Positions 25,509 to 34,753 are shown, numbered from the stretch's first letter. The stretch is DNA of 64,000 bases from an uncultured Oscillospiraceae bacterium (GCA_900554335.1 USGT01000003.1:62001-126000); one strand, 5' to 3'. Notes: generated by a model from the sequence alone, not told the origin. Translations and numbers: made by a program.

Positions 25509-26744
25509 TTGCAGTGTGGACTGGTTGGAGAAAATTTAGCGCACAGCTATTCAAAGCTAATTCACAGCAAACTCGGAAATTACGAATATGAGCTTTGCAG
25601 CGTTTGCCCCGAAGAGCTTGAAAATCTTATCAGGTCTAAGAATTTTATCGGCCTTAATGTTACAATGCCGTACAAGAAATCCGTTATGAAGTACTGCGAT
25701 GAGCTTGACAGCACCGCCAAAAAGACAGGCAGCGTTAATACGCTCGCTTTTGAAAATGGAGCTTTAAAGGGCTATAATACTGATTATTTTGGCCTAAGTT
25801 ATGCTCTTAAACGTTCTGGGGTGAGCCTTAAAAACAAAAAAGTTATAGTCCTTGGCAATGGCGGAGTTTCGGCAACGGTGCAGGTTTTGGCGCGTGATTT
25901 GGGCGCGAAAGAGATTTTAGTTTGCTCTTCGAGAAGCAGTTTTAATTACAAAAATGTTTATAGTAGACCTGATGCTGAAGTCATAATAAATGCCACGCCC
26001 GTTGGAATGTATCCGCGTAGCGAAGAGAAGCTGATTGACCTTACTAAATTTAAAAATCTTAGCGGTTTTGCAGACCTTATTTATAACCCGTTTTACACGA
26101 GGCTCATGCTTGACGCTAAGAAGATGAAAGTTCTGGTTTGCGGCGGCCTTGCTATGCTTGTGGCGCAGGCTAAGGCTTCTTCTGAGATTTTCATGAAGGC
26201 TAAGCTTGATGATAGTTTGATAGAAAAAATAATCAAAGAAATTTATTTTAAAATGGCAAATATTGTTTTAATCGGCATGCCTGGAAGTGGCAAAACCACG
26301 ATTGCTAAAATTCTTTCTGAGAAAACCGGCAAGAAATTTATTGATTCTGACTTTGAAATTGAAAAGTTTTGCGGCTTTAGCATTCCTGAAATTTTTAAAA
26401 CTAAGGGCGAAAATGAATTCAGGAAAATCGAAAACGAAATTTTAAAGAAAATTAGCAAGGAAACAGGCATTGTTTTGTCAGCCGGTGGTGGGGCGGTTTT
26501 AGCCGAAAATGCTTATGAAATTTTAAAGCAAAATGCCAAAATTTACTGGATTAAAAGAGATTTAAGTTTGCTTGAAATGGCAGGCAGACCGCTGAGCAAA
26601 AGCAGAGCGGAAATTGAAAAAATCCATGAAAAAAGAAGGCCTATTTATGAAAAGTTCTGCGATAAAATAATTGAAAATAGCGGTTTAGCTGAGAATTCAG
26701 CTCAAAAAATTTTGGAGGATTTCTATGAAAATTCTTGTTATTAA
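25509..26744 (+). CDS. Fused shikimate dehydrogenase-shikimate kinase (AroE-AroK)
   Basis: One 411-residue chain carrying two consecutive shikimate steps. Residues 1-245 are shikimate dehydrogenase: substrate site HSYSKLIHSKL, catalytic Lys in NVTMPYKK, cofactor loop GNGGVSAT, and INATPVGM. Residues 249-411 are shikimate kinase: Walker A GMPGSGKTT, DSDFEIE, the GENEFRKIE segment, Walker B-like SAGGGAV and the lid AGRPLSK. No stop separates the halves; an internal ATG (26253) has only a weak SD, so separate AroK translation is possible but unlikely. The TTG start at 25509 is preferred, since it follows GGGAAGTGA and begins where AroE homology begins. It overlaps aroQ by 20 bases. Confidence 0.9.
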   Translation: MQCGLVGENLAHSYSKLIHSKLGNYEYELCSVCPEELENLIRSKNFIGLNVTMPYKKSVMKYCDELDSTAKKTGSVNTLAFENGALKGYNTDYFGLSYALKRSGVSLKNKKVIVLGNGGVSATVQVLARDLGAKEILVCSSRSSFNYKNVYSRPDAEVIINATPVGMYPRSEEKLIDLTKFKNLSGFADLIYNPFYTRLMLDAKKMKVLVCGGLAMLVAQAKASSEIFMKAKLDDSLIEKIIKEIYFKMANIVLIGMPGSGKTTIAKILSEKTGKKFIDSDFEIEKFCGFSIPEIFKTKGENEFRKIENEILKKISKETGIVLSAGGGAVLAENAYEILKQNAKIYWIKRDLSLLEMAGRPLSKSRAEIEKIHEKRRPIYEKFCDKIIENSGLAENSAQKILEDFYENSCY

Positions 26745-27150
26745 CGGCCCGAATATTAATATGCTGGGAATAAGAGAAAAAGAAATTTACGGGAGCAAAA
26801 GCTACGATGATCTTATTGATTTCATAAAAAATGCAGCTCGTGAAAAGGGCATAGAAACTGAGTTTTATCAATCGAACCATGAGGGAAACATAGTTGACAG
26901 GATTCAAAAGGCTTATTTTGAAAATTTCGATGGAATTATTATTAATCCTGCGGCTTACACCCACACAAGCATTGCGATTCTCGACGCTTTGAAGGCCGTT
27001 TGCATAAAAACCGTTGAGGTTCATCTTTCTGACATTACTTCGCGCGAGGATTTTAGGAAAAGTTCTTTGATAAGCAAAGTGTGCGAAAAAGCCATAGTAG
27101 GCAAGGGCTTTGAGGGCTACAGAGAAGCCTTGGATTATTTTTGCAAATAA
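26725..27150 (+). CDS. aroQ: 3-dehydroquinate dehydratase, type II
   Basis: Dehydrates 3-dehydroquinate to 3-dehydroshikimate. A compact 141-residue flavodoxin-like enzyme with the family start INGPNINMLGIRE (catalytic Arg follows), catalytic Tyr in IYGSKSYDD, QSNHEG, INPAAYTHTS and VHLSDI. ATG 26725 follows GGAGG. With it, aroB-aroA-aroC-DAHPS-CM-aroEK-aroQ supplies every enzyme from PEP/E4P to prephenate. Confidence 0.95.
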   Translation: MKILVINGPNINMLGIREKEIYGSKSYDDLIDFIKNAAREKGIETEFYQSNHEGNIVDRIQKAYFENFDGIIINPAAYTHTSIAILDALKAVCIKTVEVHLSDITSREDFRKSSLISKVCEKAIVGKGFEGYREALDYFCK

Positions 27151-27177
27151 AATTTTATTTTAAAGGAGATTTTTTAA

Positions 27178-28473
27178 ATGAACAAAAAAATGAAAAAATT
27201 AGTTGCAGTTACTGTTTCGTCGCTGGGAGTGCTTTCTCAGTTTCCTGCGGCATTTTGCTCAGGTGACACTGAAGAAACGGTATTAGTTAACGGAATTTGC
27301 GAACCTAAAGAAGAATTAATTGAAGAACAAAAAGTGGAAAAAAAGCCTTTTATTACTTTGGTTGATGAAAAAGAAAGTTTAATGCAAAAAACTAATGGAA
27401 ATATTAACACTTACCTAAAAGATTTTATTGACCAACATCATTATAATCCTGTTTCTGTTGATAGATCGTATTTTAATAGAACTTCTATAAATTATTATTT
27501 TAAAAATTTGGAAACTTACGTTATTTACCCTGACAAAAGTGACGAAATGAAATCTTACAGGCCTTTATTTTTCCCTCCACGTGGAAATTTGGAGGTTTTG
27601 AAAAAAATACACTATAAAGCAAACTCTTTTTATTTTGGGTCTTTTAAAAATATTGTTGAATCAAAATTCGGTAAGGCTTACATATTACCTTTGAATGTTA
27701 ACGAGGATCTCCCAGAAGTACGTTGTAATGTTACAGGTGAAAAATGCTCTTTAGAAAATGGGTTCAAGATTGTTGTTTTGGGGGAAGGCTTTAATGAAGG
27801 AAAGAAAATCAGGTTTGATTTTGAGGGCGTTAGCTCTGAAGACATTCAAGACGTTTTGAAAAATAAAATTTATTCAATTAGAATAAAAAAACATAATAAA
27901 GTGATAAGAGAAATTAAAAATATGAATTTGGAAAACCCCTATAACATGCCTGTCCAAGAAATTACTAAAAATAGTGCTAAAAAATTTTTCTCGAAAAATG
28001 AAATAGAAAATTCAAGTAGCCAAGTTTTAAACATAGATAAGAATCTAGGGAAAATTGTGATACCTCAAGCAGCTGAAAGTATGTGCGCTAATTTTCTTTG
28101 GGGCTGCAAAGATGTAATAAACGTTATAATTTCGAGTTCTAAAATAAAAACTATTCCTCAGGGGGCTTTTGGTGAGTGCACTTCTTTGGAAAAAGTTGAT
28201 ATTTCTGGCGCGGTTAAAAACATAGAAAGTTATGCATTCAAAGGTTGCATAAATCTTAGGGATGTTGTTCTTCCTAATGGGCTTGAAAGGATAGAAGAAT
28301 TTGCCTTTGAAGGCTGCAAAAATTTGGAATTTATAACCATTCCTGAAAGTGTTAAATTTTTAGGTTCGGCCGTTTTTAAAGGATGCGATAAGCTAAAATG
28401 CATTAAATACGGAAATAAAGATTACGATAGTTTTAAAAAATTTAGCGAAGACTTTTTCAAGAAAAACAGTTAA
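27178..28473 (+). CDS. Secreted BspA-type leucine-rich-repeat protein
   Basis: A 431-residue protein with an N-terminal signal peptide (basic MNKKMKK, then hydrophobic to about residue 26). The first 270 mature residues match nothing I recognise. The C-terminal 150 residues hold four to five Treponema/BspA-type LRR units (IPQGAFGECTSLEKVDI, IESYAFKGCINLRDVVLP, IEEFAFEGCKNLEFITIP, LGSAVFKGC). No LPxTG or other wall anchor is visible. Family members are surface or secreted binding proteins in gut and oral anaerobes. It lies 27 bases behind aroQ with a good AAAGGAG site and no promoter of its own, so it may be read from the aro transcript. Confidence 0.8.
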   Translation: MNKKMKKLVAVTVSSLGVLSQFPAAFCSGDTEETVLVNGICEPKEELIEEQKVEKKPFITLVDEKESLMQKTNGNINTYLKDFIDQHHYNPVSVDRSYFNRTSINYYFKNLETYVIYPDKSDEMKSYRPLFFPPRGNLEVLKKIHYKANSFYFGSFKNIVESKFGKAYILPLNVNEDLPEVRCNVTGEKCSLENGFKIVVLGEGFNEGKKIRFDFEGVSSEDIQDVLKNKIYSIRIKKHNKVIREIKNMNLENPYNMPVQEITKNSAKKFFSKNEIENSSSQVLNIDKNLGKIVIPQAAESMCANFLWGCKDVINVIISSSKIKTIPQGAFGECTSLEKVDISGAVKNIESYAFKGCINLRDVVLPNGLERIEEFAFEGCKNLEFITIPESVKFLGSAVFKGCDKLKCIKYGNKDYDSFKKFSEDFFKKNS

Positions 28474-28485
28474 TTTTTAATAAAA

Positions 28486-28516
28486 ATGCCACCCGAAATG
28501 GGTGGCTCCGTTTTTT
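28486..28516. terminator. Bidirectional terminator between LRR and U32 genes
   Basis: GCCACCC pairs with GGGTGGC around GAAAT. TTTTTT follows on the plus strand; the minus side carries ATTTTTATT, so it can serve both convergent genes. Confidence 0.85.
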
Positions 28517-29753
28517 ATTTTACTTTTCTTAAGTAAGCGCCTTTTTCAATTTCATTTTCAAATGGAATAAACAATTTTTGCATCGCGTGTGGAGCGGATT
28601 CCATTTCGTTTCCTTTTTCATCGATTATTTTTTCAGCCGTGAATTTAAAAGGCTTTTTGCCGGGCATTAAAACTTCTAATTCGTCGCCTTTTAAAAATTT
28701 GTTTCTTTGGGAAATTTCAATCATTCCATCTTGGTAATTTTCGCAAACTGCAACTACTTCATAGTCTTTAACATACCCGCCGTTGTCATAAATTTGGCCA
28801 GGTTCGCCTCCAAAATAAAAGCCAGTTGAGTATTTTCTGTGGCTTATTTTGTAAACTTCTTCTCTAATCCAAGGCTCAAGCTTGAAATTTTCGCCCATTT
28901 TGTAGTAATTCAAAAGTGCTTGCTTGTAAGCATTCGTTACCACTGCAACGTAGTAAGCCGATTTAGCCCTGCCTTCGATTTTCAGGCTTGTTACCCCTGC
29001 TTTTAAAAGTTCCGGAATGTGCTCAATCATGCAAAGGTCTTTCGAATTGAAAAAGTAAGTGCCGTTTTCTTGTTCAACCACCGGGAAATATTCGCCTTTT
29101 CTTTTTTCTTCCATTAGGCTGTATTTCCACCTGCAGGGCTGAGCGCAATCGCCGCGGTTTGCGTCCCTTCCGGTCATGTATTGAGAAATAAGGCACCTTC
29201 CGGAATAAGACATGCACATTGCGCCGTGAACAAATGTTTCGATTTCCAAATTAGGGTTGGTTTTTGCCCTTATTGTCGCAATTTCTTCCAAAGAAAGTTC
29301 CCTCGCCAGCACGACCCTTGAAGCGCCCATGTTGTAAAGGCTTCTGGCGGTTTCATAGTTAACCACGCCTGTTTGCGTTGAAATGTGAACATCTACGTTC
29401 GGCGCGACTCTTTTTGCAGTGTCAAGAACGCCTAAGTCAGCGATTATAAACGCGTCAACTCCTGCTTCGGCTGCTTGCTTCAAAAATTCCGGAATTCTTT
29501 CGATTTCATTATTTCTTGGCAAAGTGTTGCAAGTTAAATAAATTTTTTTGTTTTTTTCGTGGCAAATTTCTGCTGCTTTTTTTAGATTTTCCATGTCGAA
29601 ATTAGCCGGCGATGCTCTCATGCCGAATTCTTTTCCTGCCAAATAAACTGCGTCAGCGCCGTAATTAACCGCTGCAAAAAGCCTTTCCATGTCTCCCGCA
29701 GGGGAGAGAATCTCGGCTGGTTTAATATCTTTGTTTTCGTTCAAAATTTTCAC
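28515..29753 (-). CDS. Peptidase U32 family protein (TrhP/YegQ/YrrO-like)
   Basis: A 412-residue U32 protein: NYGADAVYLAGKEFGMRA at the start of a barrel, HGAMCMSYSGRC with further cysteines in GDCAQPCRW (candidate Fe-S ligands), and a C-terminal beta domain. Despite the name, characterised members of this length (E. coli TrhP, B. subtilis YrrO) act in prephenate-dependent 5-hydroxyuridine formation at tRNA position 34. The shikimate operon next door supplies prephenate, though that adjacency may be chance. It ends in the shared terminator. Exact substrate inferred, not shown. Confidence 0.85.
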   Translation of the reverse strand: MKILNENKDIKPAEILSPAGDMERLFAAVNYGADAVYLAGKEFGMRASPANFDMENLKKAAEICHEKNKKIYLTCNTLPRNNEIERIPEFLKQAAEAGVDAFIIADLGVLDTAKRVAPNVDVHISTQTGVVNYETARSLYNMGASRVVLARELSLEEIATIRAKTNPNLEIETFVHGAMCMSYSGRCLISQYMTGRDANRGDCAQPCRWKYSLMEEKRKGEYFPVVEQENGTYFFNSKDLCMIEHIPELLKAGVTSLKIEGRAKSAYYVAVVTNAYKQALLNYYKMGENFKLEPWIREEVYKISHRKYSTGFYFGGEPGQIYDNGGYVKDYEVVAVCENYQDGMIEISQRNKFLKGDELEVLMPGKKPFKFTAEKIIDEKGNEMESAPHAMQKLFIPFENEIEKGAYLRKVK

Positions 29754-29767
29754 TCCTGAATTTTATA

Positions 29768-29796
29768 ATTATAACTTAATTTTACAATATTTTTAA
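29768..29796 (-). promoter_or_regulatory. Possible promoter of the U32 gene
   Basis: On the minus strand TTAAAA (29796-29791), 17 bases, then TATAAT (29773-29768), 15 bases before the start codon. The -35 box is poor and the leader is very short. Confidence 0.4.
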
Positions 29797-29821
29797 GCTT
29801 TAGTATAGTCCCAAAGCAAAA

Positions 29822-29852
29822 TTTTTGCACACAGCCCGGCAAGACTGCGTGC
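29822..29852 (-). terminator. Possible terminator after the ABC exporter genes
   Basis: On the minus strand GCACGCAG pairs with CTGTGTGC (one G-U) around a ten-base loop, followed by AAAAATTTT. The T run is delayed by five A, so function is uncertain; the plus-strand side has a better T run but no gene feeding it. Confidence 0.4.
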
Positions 29853-29858
29853 AGTTTT

Positions 29859-31739
29859 TTATTTTTCGAAGTTTCCTGTGTAAAGCCCATAATATTCGCC
29901 TTTTTGAGCAATTAAATCTTCGTGGGTGCCTTCTTCGATTATTCTTCCTTTTTTAAGAACGATTATTTTGTCTGAATTTTGTATGGTCGAAAGTCTGTGA
30001 GCAATCACGAAAACCGTTCTTCCTTTCATGAGCGCGTCCATGCCTTTTTGAATCAATTTTTCGGTTCTTGTGTCAACTGAAGAAGTTGCTTCGTCAAGAA
30101 TCATCACGGGCGGGTCGGCAACTGCTGCTCTTGCAATCGAAATAAGCTGCCTTTGCCCTTGCGAAAGATTGCTTTCGGAACCGCTTATGATTGTGTTATA
30201 TTTTTCAGGCAAAAGATTTATAAATCCGTCAGCATTTGCGAGCTTTGCCGCGTTTATGCATTCTTCATCAGTGGCGTCAAGCCTGCCGTAGCGAATGTTT
30301 TCCATAACGGTTCCGGTAAAAAGCTTAACATCTTGCAGAACAACGCCTATGGAGTGCCTCAAGCTTGACTTTTTAATGTCTTTAATGTCAATTCCGTCGT
30401 AGGTTATTTTCCCTGCAGTGATGTCGTAAAATCTATTTAAAAGGTTGGTTATCGTGGTTTTTCCTGCTCCTGTTCCGCCCACGAAAGCAATTTTCTCGCC
30501 GGGGTTTGCAGTGAGGTTTATATTGTGAAGAACAGTTTTTTCTGGCTCATAGCCAAAATCAACGTTTGAAAGAGCAACTTTACCTTCGAATTTTTTGTAA
30601 CCAAAGTTTCCGTCAGGATTTTTAATCTTCCATGCCCAAGATTCAGTGTGCTTCGTAGTTTCTTTCATGTTTTCATCCATGCACACGATTTCAACTTTGC
30701 CGGTGTCTTCTTCGCTTTTTTCATCTATGATTTCGAAAATTCTTTTCGCGCCTGCAAGCGCCATGACCACTGAATTAAATTGCTGCGAAATTTGGCTAAC
30801 TGGGTTTATGAAATTCATTGAAAGCTGCATGAATGAAGCAATCATTCCAAGCGTCAAAATGCTTTTGCCCGCAAGGCTAATGTTCGCAACGCCGCTTAGT
30901 GCAAGGCATCCGCCAATTACGGCAATGAGCAAATAAACCAAATAGCCGCTGTTTATCATTACCGGCATTAAAATATTCGCATAAATATTCGCAAGAGTTC
31001 CGCTTTGGCAAAGTTCATCATTTTTCTCGCCAAATTTATTTATCGCCCTGTTTTCATAGCAAAAAACTTTAACAACTTTCTGGCCGTTTATCATTTCTTC
31101 GATGTAACCATTTGTGTTGCCTAAATCTTTTTGCTGCTTCACGAAATATTTCCCGCTTTTTTTCACTATTTTCGAAGTAAAAAACATTAAAATAACAACG
31201 AAAAACAGGACGATCAATGTCAGCCAAATGCTAAGGTAAAGCATCGAAATGAAAATCGTCGAGATAGTAATAGCCGCAGAAAATGTGTGGGGAATAGCAT
31301 GGCAAATCATTTGCCTTAGGGTGTCGGTGTCGTTTGTATAAGAGCTCATTATGTCGCCGTGAGAGTGGGTGTCGAAATATTTAATCGGCAAAGTTTGCAT
31401 GTGCCCGAACATATCATTTCGAATGTCTTTCAAAACCCCTTGCGAAACCTTGGCCATGAGCATATTGTAAGCCAAAGTTGAAGCGGCCCCTGCGAGGTAA
31501 ATGCAAGCCATGGTCAAAATTAGGTTTAAAAGACCCGAAAAATCAGGGTTAGAACTCAGAAGAAGAGGAGTGATGTATTTATCGATTAAAACTTGCAGGA
31601 AAAGCGACGAAACGGCAGTGACGCCGGAACTTATGAGAATAAAAATTGAAACAAAAAAGATGTGGATTTTATATTTCGCCATGTAATCGAAAATCCGGCC
31701 TAAAATGGCAAAATCGAGTTTTTTCTTTATTTTTCCCAT
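29859..31739 (-). CDS. ABC exporter half-transporter B (canonical catalytic site)
   Basis: A 626-residue type IV ABC exporter subunit: six transmembrane helices (residues about 15-330) and a C-terminal ATPase with Walker A GGTGAGKTT, Q-loop VLQD, signature LSQGQ, Walker B MILDEATSS with the catalytic Glu, and H-loop AHRLST. A spacer of about 45 residues rich in charged residues lies just before the ATPase. Start 31739 is preferred over 31775 because AAAGGAGGG sits directly upstream and it is translationally coupled, overlapping the partner gene by 13 bases. Likely a heterodimer with the next gene exporting drugs, lipids or peptides. Confidence 0.9.
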   Translation of the reverse strand: MGKIKKKLDFAILGRIFDYMAKYKIHIFFVSIFILISSGVTAVSSLFLQVLIDKYITPLLLSSNPDFSGLLNLILTMACIYLAGAASTLAYNMLMAKVSQGVLKDIRNDMFGHMQTLPIKYFDTHSHGDIMSSYTNDTDTLRQMICHAIPHTFSAAITISTIFISMLYLSIWLTLIVLFFVVILMFFTSKIVKKSGKYFVKQQKDLGNTNGYIEEMINGQKVVKVFCYENRAINKFGEKNDELCQSGTLANIYANILMPVMINSGYLVYLLIAVIGGCLALSGVANISLAGKSILTLGMIASFMQLSMNFINPVSQISQQFNSVVMALAGAKRIFEIIDEKSEEDTGKVEIVCMDENMKETTKHTESWAWKIKNPDGNFGYKKFEGKVALSNVDFGYEPEKTVLHNINLTANPGEKIAFVGGTGAGKTTITNLLNRFYDITAGKITYDGIDIKDIKKSSLRHSIGVVLQDVKLFTGTVMENIRYGRLDATDEECINAAKLANADGFINLLPEKYNTIISGSESNLSQGQRQLISIARAAVADPPVMILDEATSSVDTRTEKLIQKGMDALMKGRTVFVIAHRLSTIQNSDKIIVLKKGRIIEEGTHEDLIAQKGEYYGLYTGNFEK

Positions 31740-33487
31740 TCTAATTTCCCTCCTTTTTTGCTTTGCAAGTTCCAAATTTCTTTGTAAATACCGCAGGTTT
31801 CAAGCAACTTTTCATGGCTGTCAAACCCTGCAATTTCGCCGTTTTTCATAACGATTATTTTATCCGCAGCTTTTACTGATGAAATTCTTTGCGAAATTAT
31901 TATTTTTGTGATATGTGGAATTTCTTCTTTGAAAGCCTTTATGATAGACGCCTCGGTTTTGGTGTCGAGCGCGCTTGTTGAGTCATCAAGAATCAAAATT
32001 TTCGGTTTTTTAAGAAGTGCTCTGGCGATGCAAAGCCTTTGTTTCTGCCCGCCGGAAACGTTTGTTCCGCCTCTTTCTATGAACGTTTCGTATTTTTGAG
32101 GCATGTTTTCTATGAACTCATCTGCGCAGGCTATTTTGCAAACTTTTTTCAGTTCTTCGTCGGTTGCGTTTTCGTTTCCCCAGCGCAAATTTTCGGCTAC
32201 AGTCCCTGAAAACAGCGTATTTTTCTGAAGAACCATCGAAACGGAATCTCTTAAAATTTTAAGGTCGTAATCTTTAACGTTTTTGTCTCCTACCAAAACG
32301 TTGCCGTTTGTGGTATCATAAAGCCTTGGAATAAGGTGCACAAGCGTGCTTTTTCCGGTTCCTGTTTCGCCAGTAATTCCGATGATTTCGCCTGATTTTA
32401 TGCTTAAATTTATGTTTTTAAGGCAAAGGTTATTTTTGTCTTTAACATAGCTGAAATCAACATTTTCGAAAGTTATATCTCCATTTTTAACAGTTTTTTC
32501 AGGATTTTCAGGGCTTTTGATGTCGCTTTCTTCGTTTAATATTTCAGAAATTCTTTTGGCTGATGAAATCGAAATGGTTATCATCGTTAAAACCATGGAA
32601 AGAATCATAAGGCTCGTAAGAATCTGAGTCGCATAAGAAATGAGGCTTAAAAGCTGACCAGTGCTCAGGCCATTTTCAGGGTTGTTGCGGCATGCGACTA
32701 TTATTCTTGCGCCAAACCACGCAGCCAAAACAGTTGAACCATACATGCAAAGCTGCATGAGAGGCATATTAAAAGCTATTATTTTTTCACCTTTTAAGAA
32801 ATATTTGTAAATTTTGTTTGAAACTTTATAAAATTTGCTTTTTTCAAATTCTTCTCTTGCGAAAGACTTAACTACTCGGATGGCATTTAAATTTTCGCCA
32901 ACTATTTCATTTAAATTATCATAAGATTTGAATGTTTTTGTGAACATTTTGTGCGCATTAGTCATTATGAAGAAAAGTCCACACGCTAAAAACGGAATGC
33001 ACGCCAGGAAAATGAAAGAAAGTTCTTTGTTAATTTTGAATGATGCAATAAGCGAAAAAGCCAGCATTGCCGGGGCTCTTGCCGCTGAAAAAACTATCAT
33101 TTCATAAGCATTTTGAAGGTTGGAAACATCGGTTGTAAGTCTTGTGATGATGCTGGCGGTTGAAAATTTATCTATATTATAAAATGAAAAATTTTGAACT
33201 TTTGTGTACATTGCTTGCCTGAGATTTTTCGCAAACCCGCACGAAGCAATCGCTGCACTTCTGCCGGCAATGAAACTGCAAATTAGCGTGAGCGTTGTGC
33301 ACAAAATAAGGATGCTGCCGATTTTAAAAATGTAATCTATGTCACCTTTGTCAATTCCGTAGTCAATTAAGTTCGAAACCAAAAATGGAATTAAAATTTC
33401 GCCCAAAACTTCCAAAATTACAAATAAAGGCGAAAAAATAGAATCTTTTTTATATTTGCCTATGCATTTGGTTAAAGTTTTAATCAT
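31727..33487 (-). CDS. ABC exporter half-transporter A (degenerate catalytic site)
   Basis: A 586-residue membrane/ATPase subunit with six membrane helices and Walker A GETGTGKST, signature VSGGQ, and Walker B LILDDSTSALD. The catalytic Glu is replaced by Asp (DD instead of DE) and the switch His lies in a QRISS context rather than HR, the asymmetry seen in heterodimeric exporters of the TM287/288 and LmrCD type. Start at 33487 follows AAAGGAG by 7 bases. First gene of a two-gene minus-strand operon. Confidence 0.9.
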   Translation of the reverse strand: MIKTLTKCIGKYKKDSIFSPLFVILEVLGEILIPFLVSNLIDYGIDKGDIDYIFKIGSILILCTTLTLICSFIAGRSAAIASCGFAKNLRQAMYTKVQNFSFYNIDKFSTASIITRLTTDVSNLQNAYEMIVFSAARAPAMLAFSLIASFKINKELSFIFLACIPFLACGLFFIMTNAHKMFTKTFKSYDNLNEIVGENLNAIRVVKSFAREEFEKSKFYKVSNKIYKYFLKGEKIIAFNMPLMQLCMYGSTVLAAWFGARIIVACRNNPENGLSTGQLLSLISYATQILTSLMILSMVLTMITISISSAKRISEILNEESDIKSPENPEKTVKNGDITFENVDFSYVKDKNNLCLKNINLSIKSGEIIGITGETGTGKSTLVHLIPRLYDTTNGNVLVGDKNVKDYDLKILRDSVSMVLQKNTLFSGTVAENLRWGNENATDEELKKVCKIACADEFIENMPQKYETFIERGGTNVSGGQKQRLCIARALLKKPKILILDDSTSALDTKTEASIIKAFKEEIPHITKIIISQRISSVKAADKIIVMKNGEIAGFDSHEKLLETCGIYKEIWNLQSKKGGKLEWEK

Positions 33488-33528
33488 TAAAATTCTCCTT
33501 TCTAATCTAAAAATTTGCAATTAAATGC

Positions 33529-33557
33529 ATTATATTACTTTAGAAACAAAAAATCAA
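33529..33557 (-). promoter_or_regulatory. Promoter of the ABC exporter operon
   Basis: On the minus strand TTGATT (33557-33552), a 17-base spacer, then TATAAT (33534-33529), about 40 bases before the start codon. Confidence 0.7.
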
Positions 33558-34024
33558 TATAACAAGCGAAATGTTATGTAAAATATAAATAAAAAATAGT
33601 CGATTTAAATTTTATTTCATCTTAAGTACAATTATTGATTAATGTGATTAAACTATTTATTTATGTTGTTATATTATTTCTATATTAAAATTTTGAAGAT
33701 AATATTTTTTGAAAAATAATGGTAAAATTACATAATTTAAATTTAAAAATTTGCCTTTATTTCTTCCATAAAATTCCTAAAATGTGTTTGAAAAACTCAT
33801 AACATGTGGTATAATCACATTGTAGGGTTTTAAAACTATAGATTTAACTTAAAAAATGGTTGGCCATCTTTCTATTTATTTTTCATTTTATAATAATTGT
33901 TAGAATAAGCTGGTTTTATTAAAATTTCAAGCTTGTGCCTTAAACCTTTTAAATTTATTCTTTAATCATTATTTAAGTTTCTTGGTTTTGAAATCCTATT
34001 TTATTATGTTAAGGAGAGATTTTT
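33558..34024. other. Long AT-rich gap with a promoter and long leader
   Basis: Between divergent genes. Apart from the promoter at 33788 and the ribosome site AAGGAGAG at about 34010, I see no small gene, terminator or repeat. The transcript of the next gene would carry a 5' leader of about 200 bases with no obvious riboswitch core. Confidence 0.5.
33788..33815 (+). promoter_or_regulatory. Promoter of the secreted orphan gene
   Basis: TTGAAA (33788-33793), a 16-base spacer, then TATAAT (33810-33815), about 210 bases before the GTG start. Confidence 0.6.
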
Positions 34025-34705
34025 GTGAAAAAGTTATTTAGCAAAATAGCTGCTGTAATGCTGGGTCTATTCACAGTTTGTTCACCGATTTATGCAACCG
34101 CTGGCGAATTATATATTGGTAACGAAAAAGCTTTTGAACTTTTCAGCACTGAAAAGGACACATGCTTTATATTACAAGGTATGAATGATGGTGAGGAAGA
34201 TCCGGATAAGAAGTATGTGTTAGAAATAAAAGATGCTAATATAAGAGTTGAAAAACAGACACATTGGCTTTTTAAATCTGGCGCTCTTATGAGAATGAGA
34301 AAAGGTGTAGAAGAAAAATATTACCACTTTCAATGTCCAGATAATACTATGTACGATGCGGTTATGAGTTCAGAAATGAATAAATCAACCCATAAACGTA
34401 GGACAGTTCGTAAGCAACTCGACCCCGTTGCAAAGATTTTTATGAGTAAAGACGGCAAAAATATAAGAGAAGTGTATGAATATAATCCATTTAAGGATTT
34501 GTATGATAAAGTACTTTTTAAAATAGAGTATTTTTCGAAAAGTGAAAGAAAGTTGAATTACTTTTTAGATGATAATGAAAATACTGGTTTTGCGGGTTAC
34601 TACATAAAAAGGCAGGACGATTCTATTGTAGGTAAAGTTACGGGAAGATATTTTCCGCTTGAGGTTGTTTTGTATCTTGTTTTAATCGGTGAAATAAAAA
34701 TATAA
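34025..34705 (+). CDS. Secreted protein of unknown function
   Basis: I do not recognise this 226-residue protein. It starts at GTG 34025 behind AAGGAGAG and has a clear signal peptide (MKKLFSK, hydrophobic core, probable cleavage after A26 in ATA-GE). The mature part is polar with alternating strands and many Lys/Glu/Asp/Tyr residues, a basic stretch (STHKRRTVRKQL, about residues 122-133) and a hydrophobic C terminus (about residues 210-224) that could insert in a membrane or pack as a strand. No repeats, Cys motif or catalytic signature. It stands alone with its own promoter and terminator. Confidence 0.7.
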   Translation: MKKLFSKIAAVMLGLFTVCSPIYATAGELYIGNEKAFELFSTEKDTCFILQGMNDGEEDPDKKYVLEIKDANIRVEKQTHWLFKSGALMRMRKGVEEKYYHFQCPDNTMYDAVMSSEMNKSTHKRRTVRKQLDPVAKIFMSKDGKNIREVYEYNPFKDLYDKVLFKIEYFSKSERKLNYFLDDNENTGFAGYYIKRQDDSIVGKVTGRYFPLEVVLYLVLIGEIKI

Positions 34706-34722
34706 ATAAATGTTTTTAAATT

Positions 34723-34753
34723 TCCAATGGGCTTTTTCATTGGAGATTTTTTT
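34723..34753 (+). terminator. Terminator of the secreted orphan gene
   Basis: TCCAATG pairs with CATTGGA around a loop of about eight bases, followed by GATTTTTTT. Confidence 0.85.

Noticed and set aside
26253..26744. Separate aroK gene starting at the internal ATG
   Set aside because: The frame is continuous from aroE with no stop, and the internal ATG has only a weak ribosome site.
33815..33850. GTTTTAAAACTATAGATTTAAC, resembling a CRISPR repeat
   Set aside because: It occurs once, with no second copy, spacer pattern or cas genes nearby.
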